Shown here piece after piece: positions 1-12,365 of a stretch of 45,000 nt of DNA. The position numbers were made by a program, and so were the translations under genes. This DNA is from Stramonita haemastoma (lineage: Eukaryota > Mollusca > Gastropoda > Neogastropoda > Muricidae): the NCBI GenBank assembly GCA_030674155.1, contig CM060323.1, positions 49,666,698 to 49,711,697 of the forward strand. Reading direction: 5' to 3'. How positions within the stretch are numbered: position 1 is the first letter of the stretch; the number at the start of each line of letters is the position of its first letter. The notes under the pieces are model-generated. The model did not search any database and had not been told where the DNA came from. It worked only from the letters and a program-made list of their open reading frames with translations.

Positions 1-234
1 AAATGCTGTTTAAACATAACCGCAAAACATCTTCAGATCAGACTGTTTAGAGACACCAGATCAGAGGTTTCCTTTAAGCCCCAAGGCAAAAAGGAATCCA
101 AACAGAGAAGGTTCATCGTTGCTTTAAAGAAAGAATTTAAAGCCATCGTTTTCTGAGGTCGCCTAAGTTCGAACGTTAGAAAGTAAAGTGAAATCTGTTT
201 TCTACACTAGAAATAATAGACACTGTAAAATCAG

Positions 235-326
235 GGTATAGTTGTGGCGGGGGAATTGAAATGAGCGGCGTGGGAACAGCAGGATGGGGACGTCACAGAA
301 GACGAAGCAGCACACACACAAAAAAT
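235..326 (+). mobile_element. 3'-end fragment of long SINE family C
   Basis: About 90 bases match, in the opposite orientation, the tail end of the long element at 31386-32260. Shared landmarks are GGTAT..GTGGCGGGG, TGAGCGGCGTGGGAACAGCA and GTCACAGAAGACGA, followed by a short CA/A-rich tail. Only the 3' end is present, so this is a 5'-truncated copy. The rest of bases 1-633 shows no gene; the reverse-strand open frame across it is unlike any family I know. Confidence 0.7.
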
Positions 327-633
327 GTAGACACAACAAACATGGTCTCCATCGCTGTATTCCCTGATGGGGATATTTGGGGCATGTCAGTACAGTAAAA
401 ATAGCATCCCCACCTTCTGGAAATTCTGTGCTAGGAATTCCCTCGTTTCTGGCGCTTAGCAGCAGCGCAAGGCTTATCGCTCTTATGACAGAAAACAACA
501 GTAATTGCTGTCTGAGCCTTCCTACGAAGAAGAATCGCTGTACTTCCCCGTAACGAAACACAAAAAAACCCAACAAATCCTACAAAATATAAACCAGTGT
601 ATTTTAAATGAGGTTTGTGAGTTGTTGGTTTTT

Positions 634-935
634 GGGGGATAGCTCAGTGGTCAGAAAGCTCGCTTTCCCCCAGCCAATGTTAAGCAGCGTCGAGCGTGGT
701 TGCCAATTGGGTGGGTGACCGTTTACTCGCCTTGGTTACAGTACAGTTCCCCCAGTTCACCCAGCTGTAAATGGGTACCTGCCCTCTTTAGGGTCAGGGA
801 AGGTAAAGCAGTGAGGGAGAGGAGATGGGCGCCGCCCTTAACATGCTGGCCCCTAGAGAAGCTGAGGTAGGTCTCTGACGCCTCGCTCCCCTACGACCAC
901 ACAGGTTATGGGACACCTTTTACTTCACCTTACCT
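634..935 (+). mobile_element. tRNA-derived SINE, family A, copy 1
   Basis: It starts GGGGGATAGCTCAGTGG, a good RNA polymerase III A-box (640-650) of tRNA type, with a degenerate B-box-like GCGTCGAGC near 687. The roughly 300-base body is shared with 19638-19931 (same strand) and 28002-28286 (opposite strand). Common landmarks are CAGCTGTAAATGGGTACCTG, GGGAGAGGAGATGGGCGCC and GGTTATGGGACACCTTT. The end is a T/C-rich CCTTTTAC-type tail. No clear target-site duplication is seen. Confidence 0.85.
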
Positions 936-1318
936 AGATAATAAAATGTCAGGCCACACGTATTTTGGACTGAATTTTCTGTAGAAACAAACGACGAGAG
1001 CAAAGCTTGACTATTCATGCTCTCTGCTATTATATTATATATTTTGTAACTATTTTTATTTAAATGTGCTGTCTTATGATGTAAGGGAACACTACTTCTC
1101 ATTCGTATTAGTTAACACACAGCCACTTGGGTCAGATCGTGCAAACGTAATGGCCCTTACCACAAGGCCTTACATGTCATTTTTTATGTGTTTTTTTGTT
1201 TTTTTTGTTTTTTTTTTACTCTGACGACTTTTTTGTTTAGAAATCTTTACTTCAATGATGAGGACTGTATAGTGGTCACCTGCGCTTGTTTTCCTCCTAC
1301 TTTTTGTCCCGCTAATGC
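936..1318. other. AT-rich intergenic stretch, nothing recognised
   Basis: Low-complexity AT-rich DNA with T runs near 1190-1220. No coding, RNA or repeat signal is recognised. Confidence 0.6.
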
Positions 1319-1339
1319 TGACACACACAGGCACACACA

Positions 1340-1395
<56 letters not shown>

Positions 1396-1416
1396 CACAG
1401 ACACACACACACACGT

Positions 1417-1507
<91 letters not shown>
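1319..1507. repeat. (CA)n microsatellite, interrupted
   Basis: About 190 bases of CA dinucleotides with brief interruptions (a GTAATTTA break near 1415). The open frames crossing it on both strands are His/Thr or Cys/Val dipeptide artefacts. Confidence 0.97.
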
Positions 1508-1509
<2 letters not shown>

Positions 1510-1527
1510 CGCAGATAGAGAGAGAAC

Positions 1528-1608
1528 ATGTATAGATCTAATAAGAAGAATCGAACTCCTTTCGAAGAGCCGATAATCTAATGTGCTATACACCCACAGC
1601 GCCTCCTT
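1528..1608 (-). mobile_element. probable tRNA-like SINE head fragment
   Basis: Read on the minus strand it has GTGGGTGTATAG (A-box-like), then an anticodon-arm-like segment and GGAGTTCGATTC (B-box, 1548-1559). It resembles a tRNA-derived head without a recognisable body. A run of 16 G follows at 1610-1625. It could be a decayed tRNA pseudogene instead. Confidence 0.4.
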
Positions 1609-1625
1609 TGGGGGGGGGGGGGGGG

Positions 1626-2402
1626 TGGATACCATACCATAACATAATGCGATTTAATATGTACAGCCGACAGTGTCCATAATCAGGTGTCAGACGTTAC
1701 CACCGCCTTGAACAATCGCGTTCTGCTTGTGTGTTTGTTTATGGTTTGATTCAGTCTATATCTAACAATCAGCCTTGTTGCTTTTGTTTCGAAGGGGGTT
1801 TTTGTTGTTGGTTTTTTTGGTTGTTGTTCTGGTCTTATTTTGGGCTTTTTTGTGGTGGATTGGGGTTTGTGTGTGGGAGGAAGGAGGGAGGGGAGGGGTT
1901 GATTTTGTTGTTGTTGCTCTCTTTTTTTTTTTTTTTGGTGGGGGGTGGGGTAGGTGGAGGCGTTTTATTTGGACAGTATGTGCAGTGTTACTAAACAATC
2001 ATGAATGTTAAGGAAACAGTTTGCGCTTTCTTTTTTCTCTCTATACCAGGTTGTAAGCCTATTGTCAAGAGAAGAGAAGCAAAGTGGAATCGTTTGTTAT
2101 GTCATGTCCGGCAAGGACTTTAATCCACCCTTGTCTGACATACTGTGTTTGTTGCGGAAGCTCTAGAGTTAATCTGGTTTTTTTTGTATCTCTTCATCTT
2201 AGCATCCCCTCAACCCCACCCCTAACCACAACCCCCCTAACCTCCACCTCCACCCTCTCTACCCACCGACTCTCCTCTCCCCTTCTTCTTCACATTTATA
2301 ATAAGACATTCAACATCCCCCACTCCCACTCCCACACCGACTCTTCCTCCTTAATTCACTCCCCTGCCCTATCATGACCCATCCTATCCTCCCCCTTTTC
2401 CC
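1626..2402. other. intergenic, T/G-rich then C-rich; nothing recognised
   Basis: Contains T-runs and G-runs at 1790-1960 and a C/T-rich stretch from 2200. No gene, RNA or repeat family is recognised. Confidence 0.6.
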
Positions 2403-2566
2403 CTCTTCTCTCTGTCTCTGTCTCTCTCTGTCTCTGTCTATGTCTGTCTGTCTCTGTCTCTGTCTCTCTCTGTCTGTCTCTGTCTCTCTGTCTCTGTCTC
2501 TGTCTTTGTCTGTCTCTGTCTTGTCTGTCTGTCTCTCTGTCTGTCTCTCTGTATGTCTCTCTGTAT

Positions 2567-2660
<94 letters not shown>
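2403..2660. repeat. (CT)n/(CTGT)n polypyrimidine tract
   Basis: Imperfect CTGTCT repeats pass into about 90 bases of pure CT (2570-2660). It is a long homopyrimidine/homopurine tract, capable in principle of triplex formation. Open frames here are dipeptide artefacts. Confidence 0.97.
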
Positions 2661-2661
<1 letters not shown>

Positions 2662-2828
2662 AGGCCTAACTACCCCTTTCTTCTTCTTCTTCTTTTTTTT
2701 TCTTTTTTCTGAAGTGCGACGATTCACATCAGTGTATTGATTTCGTTGTCTTGCAGACGGAAAAGTAACAGTCATAAACACGGGATGATCACTGCAGTCC
2801 CATTTGCAGTGCAGTGCAGTGTCGTTTT

Positions 2829-2829
2829 G

Positions 2830-2886
<57 letters not shown>

Positions 2887-3036
2887 TGCGTGCGTGCGTG
2901 CGTGTGTGTTAGTGTGTTAGTGTGAGTGTGTGTGTTAGTGTGTGTGTGTGTGTTTGTGTGTTGTGTGTGTGTGTTTGTGTGCGTGTGTGTGTGTGTGCGT
3001 GTGTGTGTATGTGCGTGTGTGTATGTGTGTGTATGT
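2829..3036. repeat. (GT)n microsatellite, interrupted
   Basis: About 54 bases of pure GT, then GTGC, GTTAGT and GTAT variants up to 3036. Confidence 0.97.
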
Positions 3037-3086
3037 TTTCTTTCATTTTTTTTCTCTTTTTTTGCGGTAGTGTACTTGCTGGTTTG

Positions 3087-3890
<804 letters not shown>

Positions 3891-3929
3891 GTCTTAGTCC
3901 CCCTTTTGCCTCTAAACCATTCATCACAG

Positions 3930-4042
3930 ACTAGCCTAGGCTAAGGGGAAGAAGTTACGTGTACGTGCAGCACCGTGCCACTCTTGACGCACGTTACGTT
4001 TAGAAGAGAATCGACGAACTAGCACGCTACTGGCCAACATGG
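3930..4042 (+). other. candidate first exon ending ATGG before a strong donor
   Basis: A short CpG-enriched segment with several ACGT/CGTG motifs (3956-4000) ends in GCCAACATGG followed by GTGAGTAC (donor 4043-4048). This is the form of a 5' UTR plus start codon split just after ATGG. No matching downstream exon could be identified, so it may be chance. The exon's 5' end is a guess. Confidence 0.2.
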
Positions 4043-4139
4043 GTGAGTACATGAAAAACTTAACATAGAGAAAAAAAAGAGCTACTATGACGATATGGTA
4101 CAATTGCAAAGCAAAGTGATACAATCATCACAAGTGTAT

Positions 4140-4322
4140 TGTATTGTACTGTCCTCTAGTTATCGTCTCATCTGAAAGACAAGCACCCAGGCCACTTTTC
4201 TAGTGGTGTGGAGGGTGAGGGAAAAAAAGAGTTCGGTTGTGGACCGCCGGATTTTAAACCACGAATTTCTTACATTTGAGAAGAGTGTGTTACCTCCAAA
4301 CCACCACACCACACCACTGAGG
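4140..4322 (-). mobile_element. probable tRNA-derived SINE
   Basis: On the minus strand, TGGTGTGGTGGTTTGGAGGT resembles a degenerate A-box/D-arm, and GGTTTAAAATCC (4249-4260) a B-box. The body continues into a segment containing CTTTCAGATGAGACGATAAC. The tRNA-like architecture is visible, but there is no second copy in the window to confirm it. Confidence 0.5.
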
Positions 4323-4460
4323 GATGGAAAGCTCTGTGTAGGCCTAGTATGAGATCAAGAGGCGTGTGTGTCACCAGTGTAATGAAACGAACAAAATAAC
4401 TTTGAGAGTATTTTCAAGATTCGTGTCTTCATGTCAGGTTACCTCCCTTTTCTTCCAAAA

Positions 4461-4509
4461 GGGGGGGGGGGGGGGGGGGGCAGAAAGAAGGTGAGGGAGG
4501 GGGGGGGGG
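4461..4509. repeat. two poly-G tracts
   Basis: Runs of 20 G (4461-4480) and about 11 G (4499-4509), with strong G-quadruplex potential on the plus strand. Confidence 0.9.
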
Positions 4510-4611
4510 TGTAAAACAACTTTAAGAAAAGGGAGATTACAAGTGACGAAAATATGACTATCATTATGACTATCATCATCATTATCACCGTTTATCATCA
4601 TAAGTAGTATA

Positions 4612-4635
4612 GTAATAGTAGTAGTAGTATAGTAG

Positions 4636-4690
<55 letters not shown>

Positions 4691-4698
4691 TATTATTT

Positions 4699-4744
<46 letters not shown>

Positions 4745-4790
4745 CGTCGTCGTCGTCGTCGTCACCAACTTCATCATCATCATTGTCATT
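4612..4790. repeat. compound trinucleotide array TAG/TTA/TTG/TCG/TCA
   Basis: Successive blocks run (TAG)n 4614-4634, (TTA)n 4637-4697, (TTG)n 4700-4743, (TCG)n 4743-4763 and (TCA)n 4768-4785. Each block except the first junction differs from its neighbour by one base. The minus-strand open frame (Asn and Thr runs) is an artefact. Confidence 0.95.
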
Positions 4791-5590
4791 ACATCCCCTC
4801 TTAGTACTACAATTTAAATCACCCCTACCTTCTGCTTGGCTTTAATTCATTCAATCATATTTTTTCCTAACGCATGATCAGTTCGGGTTGTTGTGTATGT
4901 AGGCTATGTCATCTTGCTCCTCTTTGACCACTTACAGTCATGAAGTTCAGTCCTATCCAATCACTCCAAGGCTAATTCCATGAATTGACGGAAGTGCGAT
5001 ATATACTTATAGTTCTCAGTTGTTCTCTTTTGTTTTGTTTTATTCTGTGAAGGATTATACATTTAAGTTTGATTAGTGTCTTCACTGAAGCTGCAGCGTG
5101 GACAAGCCATCAGCGCCAGTGTAATGAAGGCATACTAATGTTCTTAAGACTATAGGCATGTGCTTTATTTTTTGTCTGCTTGTTTGTTTTTTAGTGTCTA
5201 GATAGTATGGCTATGAACTACCCCCCAGGAAGCCAAAAGAATATTGTGAAAGTGGGTCTGTAAATTAACAAAGAAAAAAGATTTTAAAAGTATCCAAGTT
5301 TAATTTTCTAGCTCACAACATCAGCCGTTCATTACTTCTGACTGTCTGAGATGACTATTCAAAAGAGTTGGTTTTTTGTTGTTGTTTTTTTGTTGTTGTT
5401 GTTGTTGTTTGTTTTTTTTGGGGGGTGCGGGGGTTGCGTTTCTCGTCGAGAACTCGAGAGATTCATCAATGCGACTGACACCCCACCCCCCCCCCCCCCC
5501 CCCCCACCACCACCATCATCATCATTAAGGTAGCCGCATTCCGACTTCAGGGACACAGTTGGGTATTAAACCAACCAGTTTTGTAAGGAA
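4791..5590. other. intergenic with (GTT)n and poly-C; no gene
   Basis: Holds T/G-rich (GTT)n at 5378-5412 and a run of about 24 C at 5481-5504. Nothing else is recognised. Confidence 0.7.
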
Positions 5591-5639
5591 AGTGTGTGTG
5601 TGGTGGTGTGTGTGGTGTGGGGGGGGGGATACCCTAACC

Positions 5640-5850
5640 ACCCCCACCCCGTCTTTCCGATTTTCAATTGCCTGGGTTCTTTTCAGCTGAGCACACGGGC
5701 CGACTTCGGGTCTCCTTCGAAAGATTTAACAATCAGTTCGATTTTCCCGCCAAACTGGAAAGAAAGGGCAAGGTTGGGGATCGAACCCAGAACCCCACCG
5801 TTTTTGTCTTGTGCGGCAGGTGAACCTCTGAACCCGTCTGCCACCTTCAT
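5640..5850 (-). mobile_element. possible tRNA-like SINE fragment
   Basis: The minus strand carries GGGTTCGATCCCC (5776-5788), an excellent B-box. The upstream GGCAGACGGGTTCAG is only weakly A-box-like. The plus-strand open frame reading R-LGIEPRTPP is the usual translation of a B-box and is not a gene. Confidence 0.35.
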
Positions 5851-6142
5851 ACAAGAGAACGATCTGACTTAACCTTCCCTGTAAAGTGAGGAACAATTGC
5901 AGCAGTTTTATGATTACAAACTGAAATTAAGGCTTTGCAAATAGATTCAAAATGTCAAAGTAATGGATTTTTTTTTTTTTTTACAAGATTCTAAACAAAA
6001 AGCTGAATGTTTTCTTTCTGGTAAAATTGCAACGAGGGCTGACCATTGCCTGTCGTCAAGTTAAGGGTGTTTTTTCTCCCAAAATAGGGGGGGGGGGGGG
6101 GGACTTTTTTCAGCATTGGCTCGCGCTCATTCATGGTGCAAA

Positions 6143-6144
<2 letters not shown>

Positions 6145-6220
<76 letters not shown>

Positions 6221-6261
6221 CAATAGGGCTTATTCATTAGCTATCCTAGAAATAAGATAAC

Positions 6262-6330
<69 letters not shown>
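6145..6330. repeat. two (CA)n microsatellites
   Basis: Pure CA at 6145-6217 and 6264-6328, separated by 46 bases. A run of 16 G lies upstream at about 6087-6102. Confidence 0.97.
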
Positions 6331-6449
6331 ACAGTGTTATAAAGTCTGCAATTATGCCTTGTTCTGAAAACGATAATTCTTTTATTTATAGAGAAAAAAA
6401 CTGTTTGGCCTGAAGGTATGCAAGGCTTCTGTTGATCAAACTTGTCCCC

Positions 6450-7060
6450 GTCGAATCAGTGTGGACCACCAGAGACTTGTAACAGAACCCCCGGCGGCTA
6501 ACGGCACTCCATTGCGTAGCAGACGACAAATAACCATTCGTTTCGTGAACCGCGCGTGCGCCATTTGTAAACAACATGGCGAAAAGCTGTGTGTGACTGA
6601 CTGTGTTTCACATTAGCGTAGTTTTATGCTAAAGTGTTTGTTCCTCAGCTACTGTGCCAGGCAAAGTCCAACACGTTACGGTAAAGGTTGGTAAATTTTA
6701 TAGGTGTATAGTTAGCATTTTATTCCATAGATTGCCATTGGAGCAGTTTTTCGTGATTCAATGGTCGGTGTGTGCAGTTCATTCATTCGTTATTCGTAGT
6801 CCAGGGCCGGTCGATTTCCTGCGCAAACATGGACGAAAAATGTCAGCATTTTCGAATAATGTTTCCCTTGGAGTATTTGCGAAATGCACTAGAACGTTGG
6901 AAATATGCTTGGGGTTCTACTATTTTCTTTTTTAGATCGCTTTATTGCATTAACTATCAGACATACTCGAAGGAATCTCTACAAAGATGGCGTCCACTGT
7001 CTCTCGTGAAAGTTGTGAAGATAAATTTAGCCGTCGTCAGTGTCACTCGAGTCGCTGGCA
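6450..7060 (+). promoter_or_regulatory. CpG-rich islet, candidate neurocalcin promoter/5' exon
   Basis: About 35 CpGs in 600 bases by eye, against nearly none in the flanks. CCGCGCGTGCGCC (6550-6562) resembles an NRF1 site. ATGGCG motifs of YY1 type occur at 6576-6581 (within GTAAACAACATGGCGA) and in AAGATGGCG at about 6984. A plausible downstream donor is AAG|GTAAAC at about 7156. The next protein gene on this strand is neurocalcin, whose coding exon has a splice acceptor 20 bases before its ATG and so needs an upstream noncoding exon. Assignment to that gene is inferred from position only. Confidence 0.45.
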
Positions 7061-10000
7061 GTTTATAAATCTTAAATGACCTACTTTGCTGTATTGTGGT
7101 TTTACTGGCATGAGTTTTGAGTAGAGTGTATTGCTTAGTATAGTTTTTTTAAAAAGGTAAACATCTTTCTTTTGCTCAAAGGAGTGCAGTGATTTAATAT
7201 TGAACCACTAATTCTCATTCGGTCTATCACCGAACACGACGCCAGCCACAGGGGTATGGCGCAAGATCATGTGTAGAGCTCTGTGCAGCAATGAAAAATC
7301 AGATAGAGCGAAGGGATACAGTTAAGTATGCATTACTTATAACTATGGGAATAAATGTAAATGCCTGTTTTTTTCTCCAGGTAATTTATTTCCATTTTTT
7401 AATGCTGTTGCGCACATGTAGAAAAGGGACACAACTGAGAAAGCCATTCAAGCCCTATTGATAGGATTGTTTCCCTTAAGAAGTAAGCGTGTTTTGCAAG
7501 ATTTTATTACTTCAAATATATATATATATATATTATATATATATATATATAAATATATATATATAAACTTTAGATACCTGCATACTTTATGGTAAAGTAG
7601 ACCTACACAGAGAGTTTGCCATATATCCAGGGTGCATCTAATAAGTATAACACAGTATATATTATTATATATAATGTTCTATGTTTGTTTTTGCTCTTCC
7701 TGTCTGAAAATATAAAAAACTGTACAATAACAACTTTAAAAGGCAATAAATATTAAATTGCATGACAATTTATGTAACACAACAAAAAAACATGCAATAA
7801 ATTGCATGACAACCCTTCTAATAACTGATACAGTAGTGTGATTTTATGGAACATTTTATCATGAAAGGCCAGAGCTGTGAATTTTCAACTTTGCTGTTTA
7901 TACTATAATATGTAAACAGATCTGTTATCTTATCTATAAAAGTAATCATAATTATATTATAAAAATTGAATAAAATTCAGTGCTTGGCTCTTGTCCATCT
8001 TGTCAGTGTGAACAGATTATCACATTGTTATTAAACTTGTAAAGTAACATCACTGTCACTAAGTTTCTTCCCCTTTCTCAGTCTCTGTTGGTCTGTCTCA
8101 TTGTCTTCTCAGTGTCTGTCTCAGTGTCTGTATGTATCAATGTCTCTTCTCTACTCTCTATCGTTATGAATACTATATCTTCATGTACATATCATCTGCA
8201 CTCTATTTTTCTCTACTAACTTGCATCTACATGAGTCTTCTTGAATAGTAAGTTTTTATTAAAAGTTATGAATGCATGTGGAAGGGGGGGGGCGGGTCAT
8301 GTGATGTGTCATTGTGTGTTGATGTGATAATTGTGTGCTGTTCACGAGCACTGTAGTCTGTGCAAAGTAGGCTGTTTACATTGTGATTGATAACAGTGTG
8401 TGTGTTTGTTTTGTGGTGTAGATTGATGAGATTGATGAGTGATAATGATAAAAATGAGATGGGATGAGTAACTAGAGGATGAATGGGCTAGAATTGCAGA
8501 TGAAGAGAAGATGGAGTAATGATTTCCTTCCTCTCGTGATGTTGTGCTTATGTGATGTAAATAATTTTATTTCATGTTTCTCCCTCCTCTGGCCTCTCGC
8601 ATTATAACTTTTAAAAAATATAAATTGATGTGTGATTATTGTAATGTGTGCTGAGTTTTTGTGATGCAGGTCATGTGTCTGTGAGTAGCTTGTTTCATGT
8701 GTTGTATACATAGTATGCGTATCAGAAGTTTTCTTGAAGAGAGAAGAGAGAAATTTGTTCCATGAGTTGTCTTATGTGTGAAAAGGATTATACTGCCTCC
8801 TGCTAGTGCCATAATTACTGTCTGATATTGGACTGGTGTGTTTGATGAGTCATTTTGCGTGCTTTGGTAGTACATAGTATGACATTATTACTTTGGGAAA
8901 AACAGGAGACCAGATTGTGTTTAAATATGCCTTATGAGCGTATGTGACTTTGTGAGTGTGATACTTTTAAATTATATAGCAAGACTAAATGTAGGTTAGG
9001 TCTTTTTATAGAGCTTGGTTAGCTTGGTGTTGTTAAGTAGTAGTTGCACAACAAACCAAACCAACCCAAAAGCCCTCAGGTTTTTCTGAGTGCCTGTTCA
9101 AATTAATGGATTCACAGACAAAACAAACAAGGAGAGCAGACGATAATGTCCAACTCCAAGGGAGAAAATGACTGAGTGTGCATTACTGCATGCACAGGAT
9201 TAAGTTTAAAAGGAAGCCATGTTTCAATTTCATTATAAATATTCTATGTTATCTAGATCTGGATGGATAATTTTAGAAACAGAGTTTGACGAACTTTGTA
9301 AACAACAATTTTGAACAAAGCAAAGTGGAAAATGTGCCTTTAGTTAAAATAAAAGCTAAAAACTGTGTAACTCATTACCTAATAAATCTTCTAAACTTAA
9401 AAGTCTCTAGACTAGTTCAAAGACTAGATAAAACCTAAATTGAAGTAATGACAAACAAATTGTTGAAAAATTCTGAGTGTGTGATAACACAGATTTAATA
9501 ATGATATTGATAATTAATATTGCCTGCAGGCAGTAATGGACAAATAGATAGATCTATCCATCTATACATACTTGATACTATAGTAGATGTGAAGCTGTAG
9601 CGAACTTTGAGAAGAGCAGACACTGTCTAAGGTTTCTCACTGTGTTTGGACTTCATTTGACAATCACCCTTCACCCCCCCCCCCCCCCCCCAACACATTG
9701 GTGCTCAATGTTTGTTTCTAAACAATACTAGCAAATGGTTTTGTATCAATTGATAAAAGCAGTCATGATAAAAAGTGAAGCAATTGTGCATGTTCAGTTT
9801 ATCGCCAGTTATACTTACAGCCTTACCTCATTTCCTTTACTATGCACAACACACTATTGTTTATAAATAACACCTCTGGATACTCTGTGTTCTAGTTGTT
9901 GTTTTTTTAAAACTTGTTTTCAAGTTGTTCTGTATGTATTGCTCTCAGCACCAAAAGATTTATGTGTTCAAATTAATGACTTAAAATATAAAGCAGAGGC

Positions 10001-10390
10001 CTGGTACTGTAAGCTGGTGTCAAGGCAGAAGTGATAGTACAACCATTACGATACATGTGCCATCAAAGTTTTCATATACTTTATAATAAATTAGGTAATT
10101 GTTACACTTTATAGAGCCCGTGTTTGTAATATAAGCTTGTGTAACCTTGCTACAGAATGTGGACATGTCTAGAAGAAAGTATTGAACATGTTCATCAAAC
10201 ACGGAACAGTCAGCAGTTGATATGATACAGAAAATAGGTTTGATATTGATTTATGTTTGTGGGTGTGAACGCTTTGCTGCGAAAGCAGTTATCTGCTGTA
10301 GCCTAGGTAAAGTTGCTGAGTGCTGAGCTGGTTACTTGTTTGCTCTGCTGTTCAGACCAAGTGTAGCACCAGGGTGGGTCAAGTAAGGCA
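7061..10390 (+). other. T/G-rich probable 5' UTR intron of neurocalcin
   Basis: AT-rich, T>A on the plus strand. It contains a (TA)n tract at about 7517-7564 and poly-C at about 9676-9691. No exon-like conserved frame is recognised. The two long minus-strand frames at 8472-8875 look random. Confidence 0.5.
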
Positions 10391-10400
10391 CAGAATTTGC

Positions 10401-10550
10401 TCCTTGTCTCGTGGAATCTGATCTGTTGTCCGCTTGCTTGAGAACAAGTGGTGAATGATTAATTACGCTGTGTAGTTTTCAAGTCAGTGTTTTCGAAGTT
10501 GGCTAGAGAAAACAATTTTTCTTGATGTAGAAGTGTTACAGTACTATTTT

Positions 10551-10628
<78 letters not shown>

Positions 10629-10799
10629 CTCTCTCTCTCTCTTCTCCTTGTCTCGTGGAATCTGATCTGTTGTCCGCTTGCTTGAGAACAAGTGGTGAAT
10701 GATTAATTACGCTGTGTAGTTTCAAGTCAGTGTTTTCGAAGTTGGCTAGAGAAAACAATTTTTCTTGATGTAGAAGTGTTACAGTACTATTTTTATATT

Positions 10800-10841
<42 letters not shown>

Positions 10842-10885
10842 CTCTCTCTCTCTCTCCTCTCTCTCTCCTCTCTCTCTCTCTCTCT
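10401..10885. repeat. 244-bp tandem duplication, each copy ending in (CT)n
   Basis: The segment starting TCCTTGTCTCGTGGAATCTG at 10401 recurs at 10645. About 150 bases of unique sequence are almost identical, with one T-run difference and one small insertion near the end. Both copies run into CT tracts (10553-10644 and 10803-10885), followed by about 19 C. Confidence 0.93.
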
Positions 10886-11039
10886 TCCCCCCCCCCCCCC
10901 CCCCTTTCTGAATTAACACAGATAATGGAAAATAAGACAGTTTACTTTTGTCAGTTTTTAAAAAATTCAGATTAAATAGGATTTTTCATTTGCTTGTTAT
11001 GTTAGAAGAAAACACTCGCATGCATGCAAGCACGTGTGC

Positions 11040-11061
11040 ACGCGCGCACTCACACACACAC

Positions 11062-11125
<64 letters not shown>

Positions 11126-11327
11126 AGTCACCAGTCACCCGTGATTAGATTATTTCCTAGAAACAAGGGATCTGACTCGGAATGCAGAATTCATTTGCAG
11201 ATTTGCAGAGTATTTTTAATTTTTTAAGTCACACTATCCTGAAGTACTGGAAAAAACAAACAAAAAACCTCTCTACTCTTTCTCTCTTTTTTTTTTTCAA
11301 TTTCATACCACACGCACACGCATGTAC

Positions 11328-11406
<79 letters not shown>

Positions 11407-11433
11407 CGACACACACACACTCACACCGACACA

Positions 11434-11526
<93 letters not shown>
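11040..11526. repeat. microsatellite cluster (CA)n, (CA)n, (CT)n
   Basis: CA at 11051-11124 and 11331-11430, then CT at about 11434-11526. A GA tract follows at 11603-11625. Frames here are dipeptide artefacts. Confidence 0.97.
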
Positions 11527-11529
<3 letters not shown>

Positions 11530-11769
11530 ACTCAGACATAGACTTGTGTGCTCAATATACTGGTGCAGAAGCAAAGAGAATTAAGTAGCTCAGGGGAAGA
11601 GGGAGAGAGAGAGAGAGAGAGAGAGGAGCAAATGTTTGACGGTATTTCAATTTTATTTGAACGCAAGTGTGTTGTGACTGACAAGAGCTGAAGGGCAAAC
11701 TTGAAAATTTGCAAAGCCTTTGATAGAAATGTTCTTTGAACTTGCTGTCAGACCACTTGAGCACTGTGG

Positions 11770-11930
11770 CCATTCATTGATCGTTTCATGGGGCACAGCA
11801 TTTGTCATGATTTGAATAGCCTGTGTGAGTTTGTCATATTGGAAGGATTGTAGGACCTTAAGTTAGGTTCAATTCATCAACCTTTTCATGGAGCACAGCA
11901 TTTGAATTGCCTGTGTGTCACCCATTTTGA
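11770..11930. repeat. diverged direct repeat, two copies about 105 bp apart
   Basis: TTTCATGGGGCACAGCATTTG..GAATAGCCTGTGTG (about 11785) recurs as TTTCATGGAGCACAGCATTTGAATTGCCTGTGTG (about 11884), with an internal deletion of about 10 bases. Confidence 0.75.
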
Positions 11931-12273
11931 ACCATAGAAAATTTGCCTGCAGCTGCAGACTGCTTCTCAAAGCGGATGCTTTGGAGACTTCATAATTCTA
12001 AATGATGCCTCTAGATTCATCTACTCTGTCTCTAGTGTAAACTGTTTTTTCTCATAAAAGGATTTTCAAGCAAATAAAGATCATTGAGTCATAAACTTTC
12101 AAAACTTTAAAGACAGAACTTTTGTGGTTTCTATTGACTGAGATTTTGGTGGAACAGATGTCATTGTGTTGGATTGAGTTCTCTGAAATTTGTATAGTTA
12201 TATAGACTTATGTGGAAAATAGTGCAGTTGGGTAAGATTTGGTAAGTTTTGGTGAAGATGTAGCACTGCAAAT

Positions 12274-12365
12274 GGTATAGCTGGGGCAGAAAGATTAAAG
12301 TGAGTGACATGGGAACAGCATAACAAGATTAGAATGTCACAAAAGTCTAAAAGATGACAAAAACC
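12274..12365 (+). mobile_element. old 3'-end fragment of long SINE family C
   Basis: Diverged match to the 3' end at 235-326 and to the complement of 31414-31500. Shared landmarks are GGTATAGCT, AGATTAAA, TGGGAACAGCA and GTCACAAAAG. Former CGs have become TG/CA, as expected of an aged methylated copy. It is followed by A- and C-rich DNA. Confidence 0.55.

Noticed and set aside
1170..1529. Cys-Val repeat proteins over CA tracts (also at 11229-11541 and 15143-15514)
   Set aside because: Dipeptide repeats are forced by dinucleotide microsatellites in any open frame.
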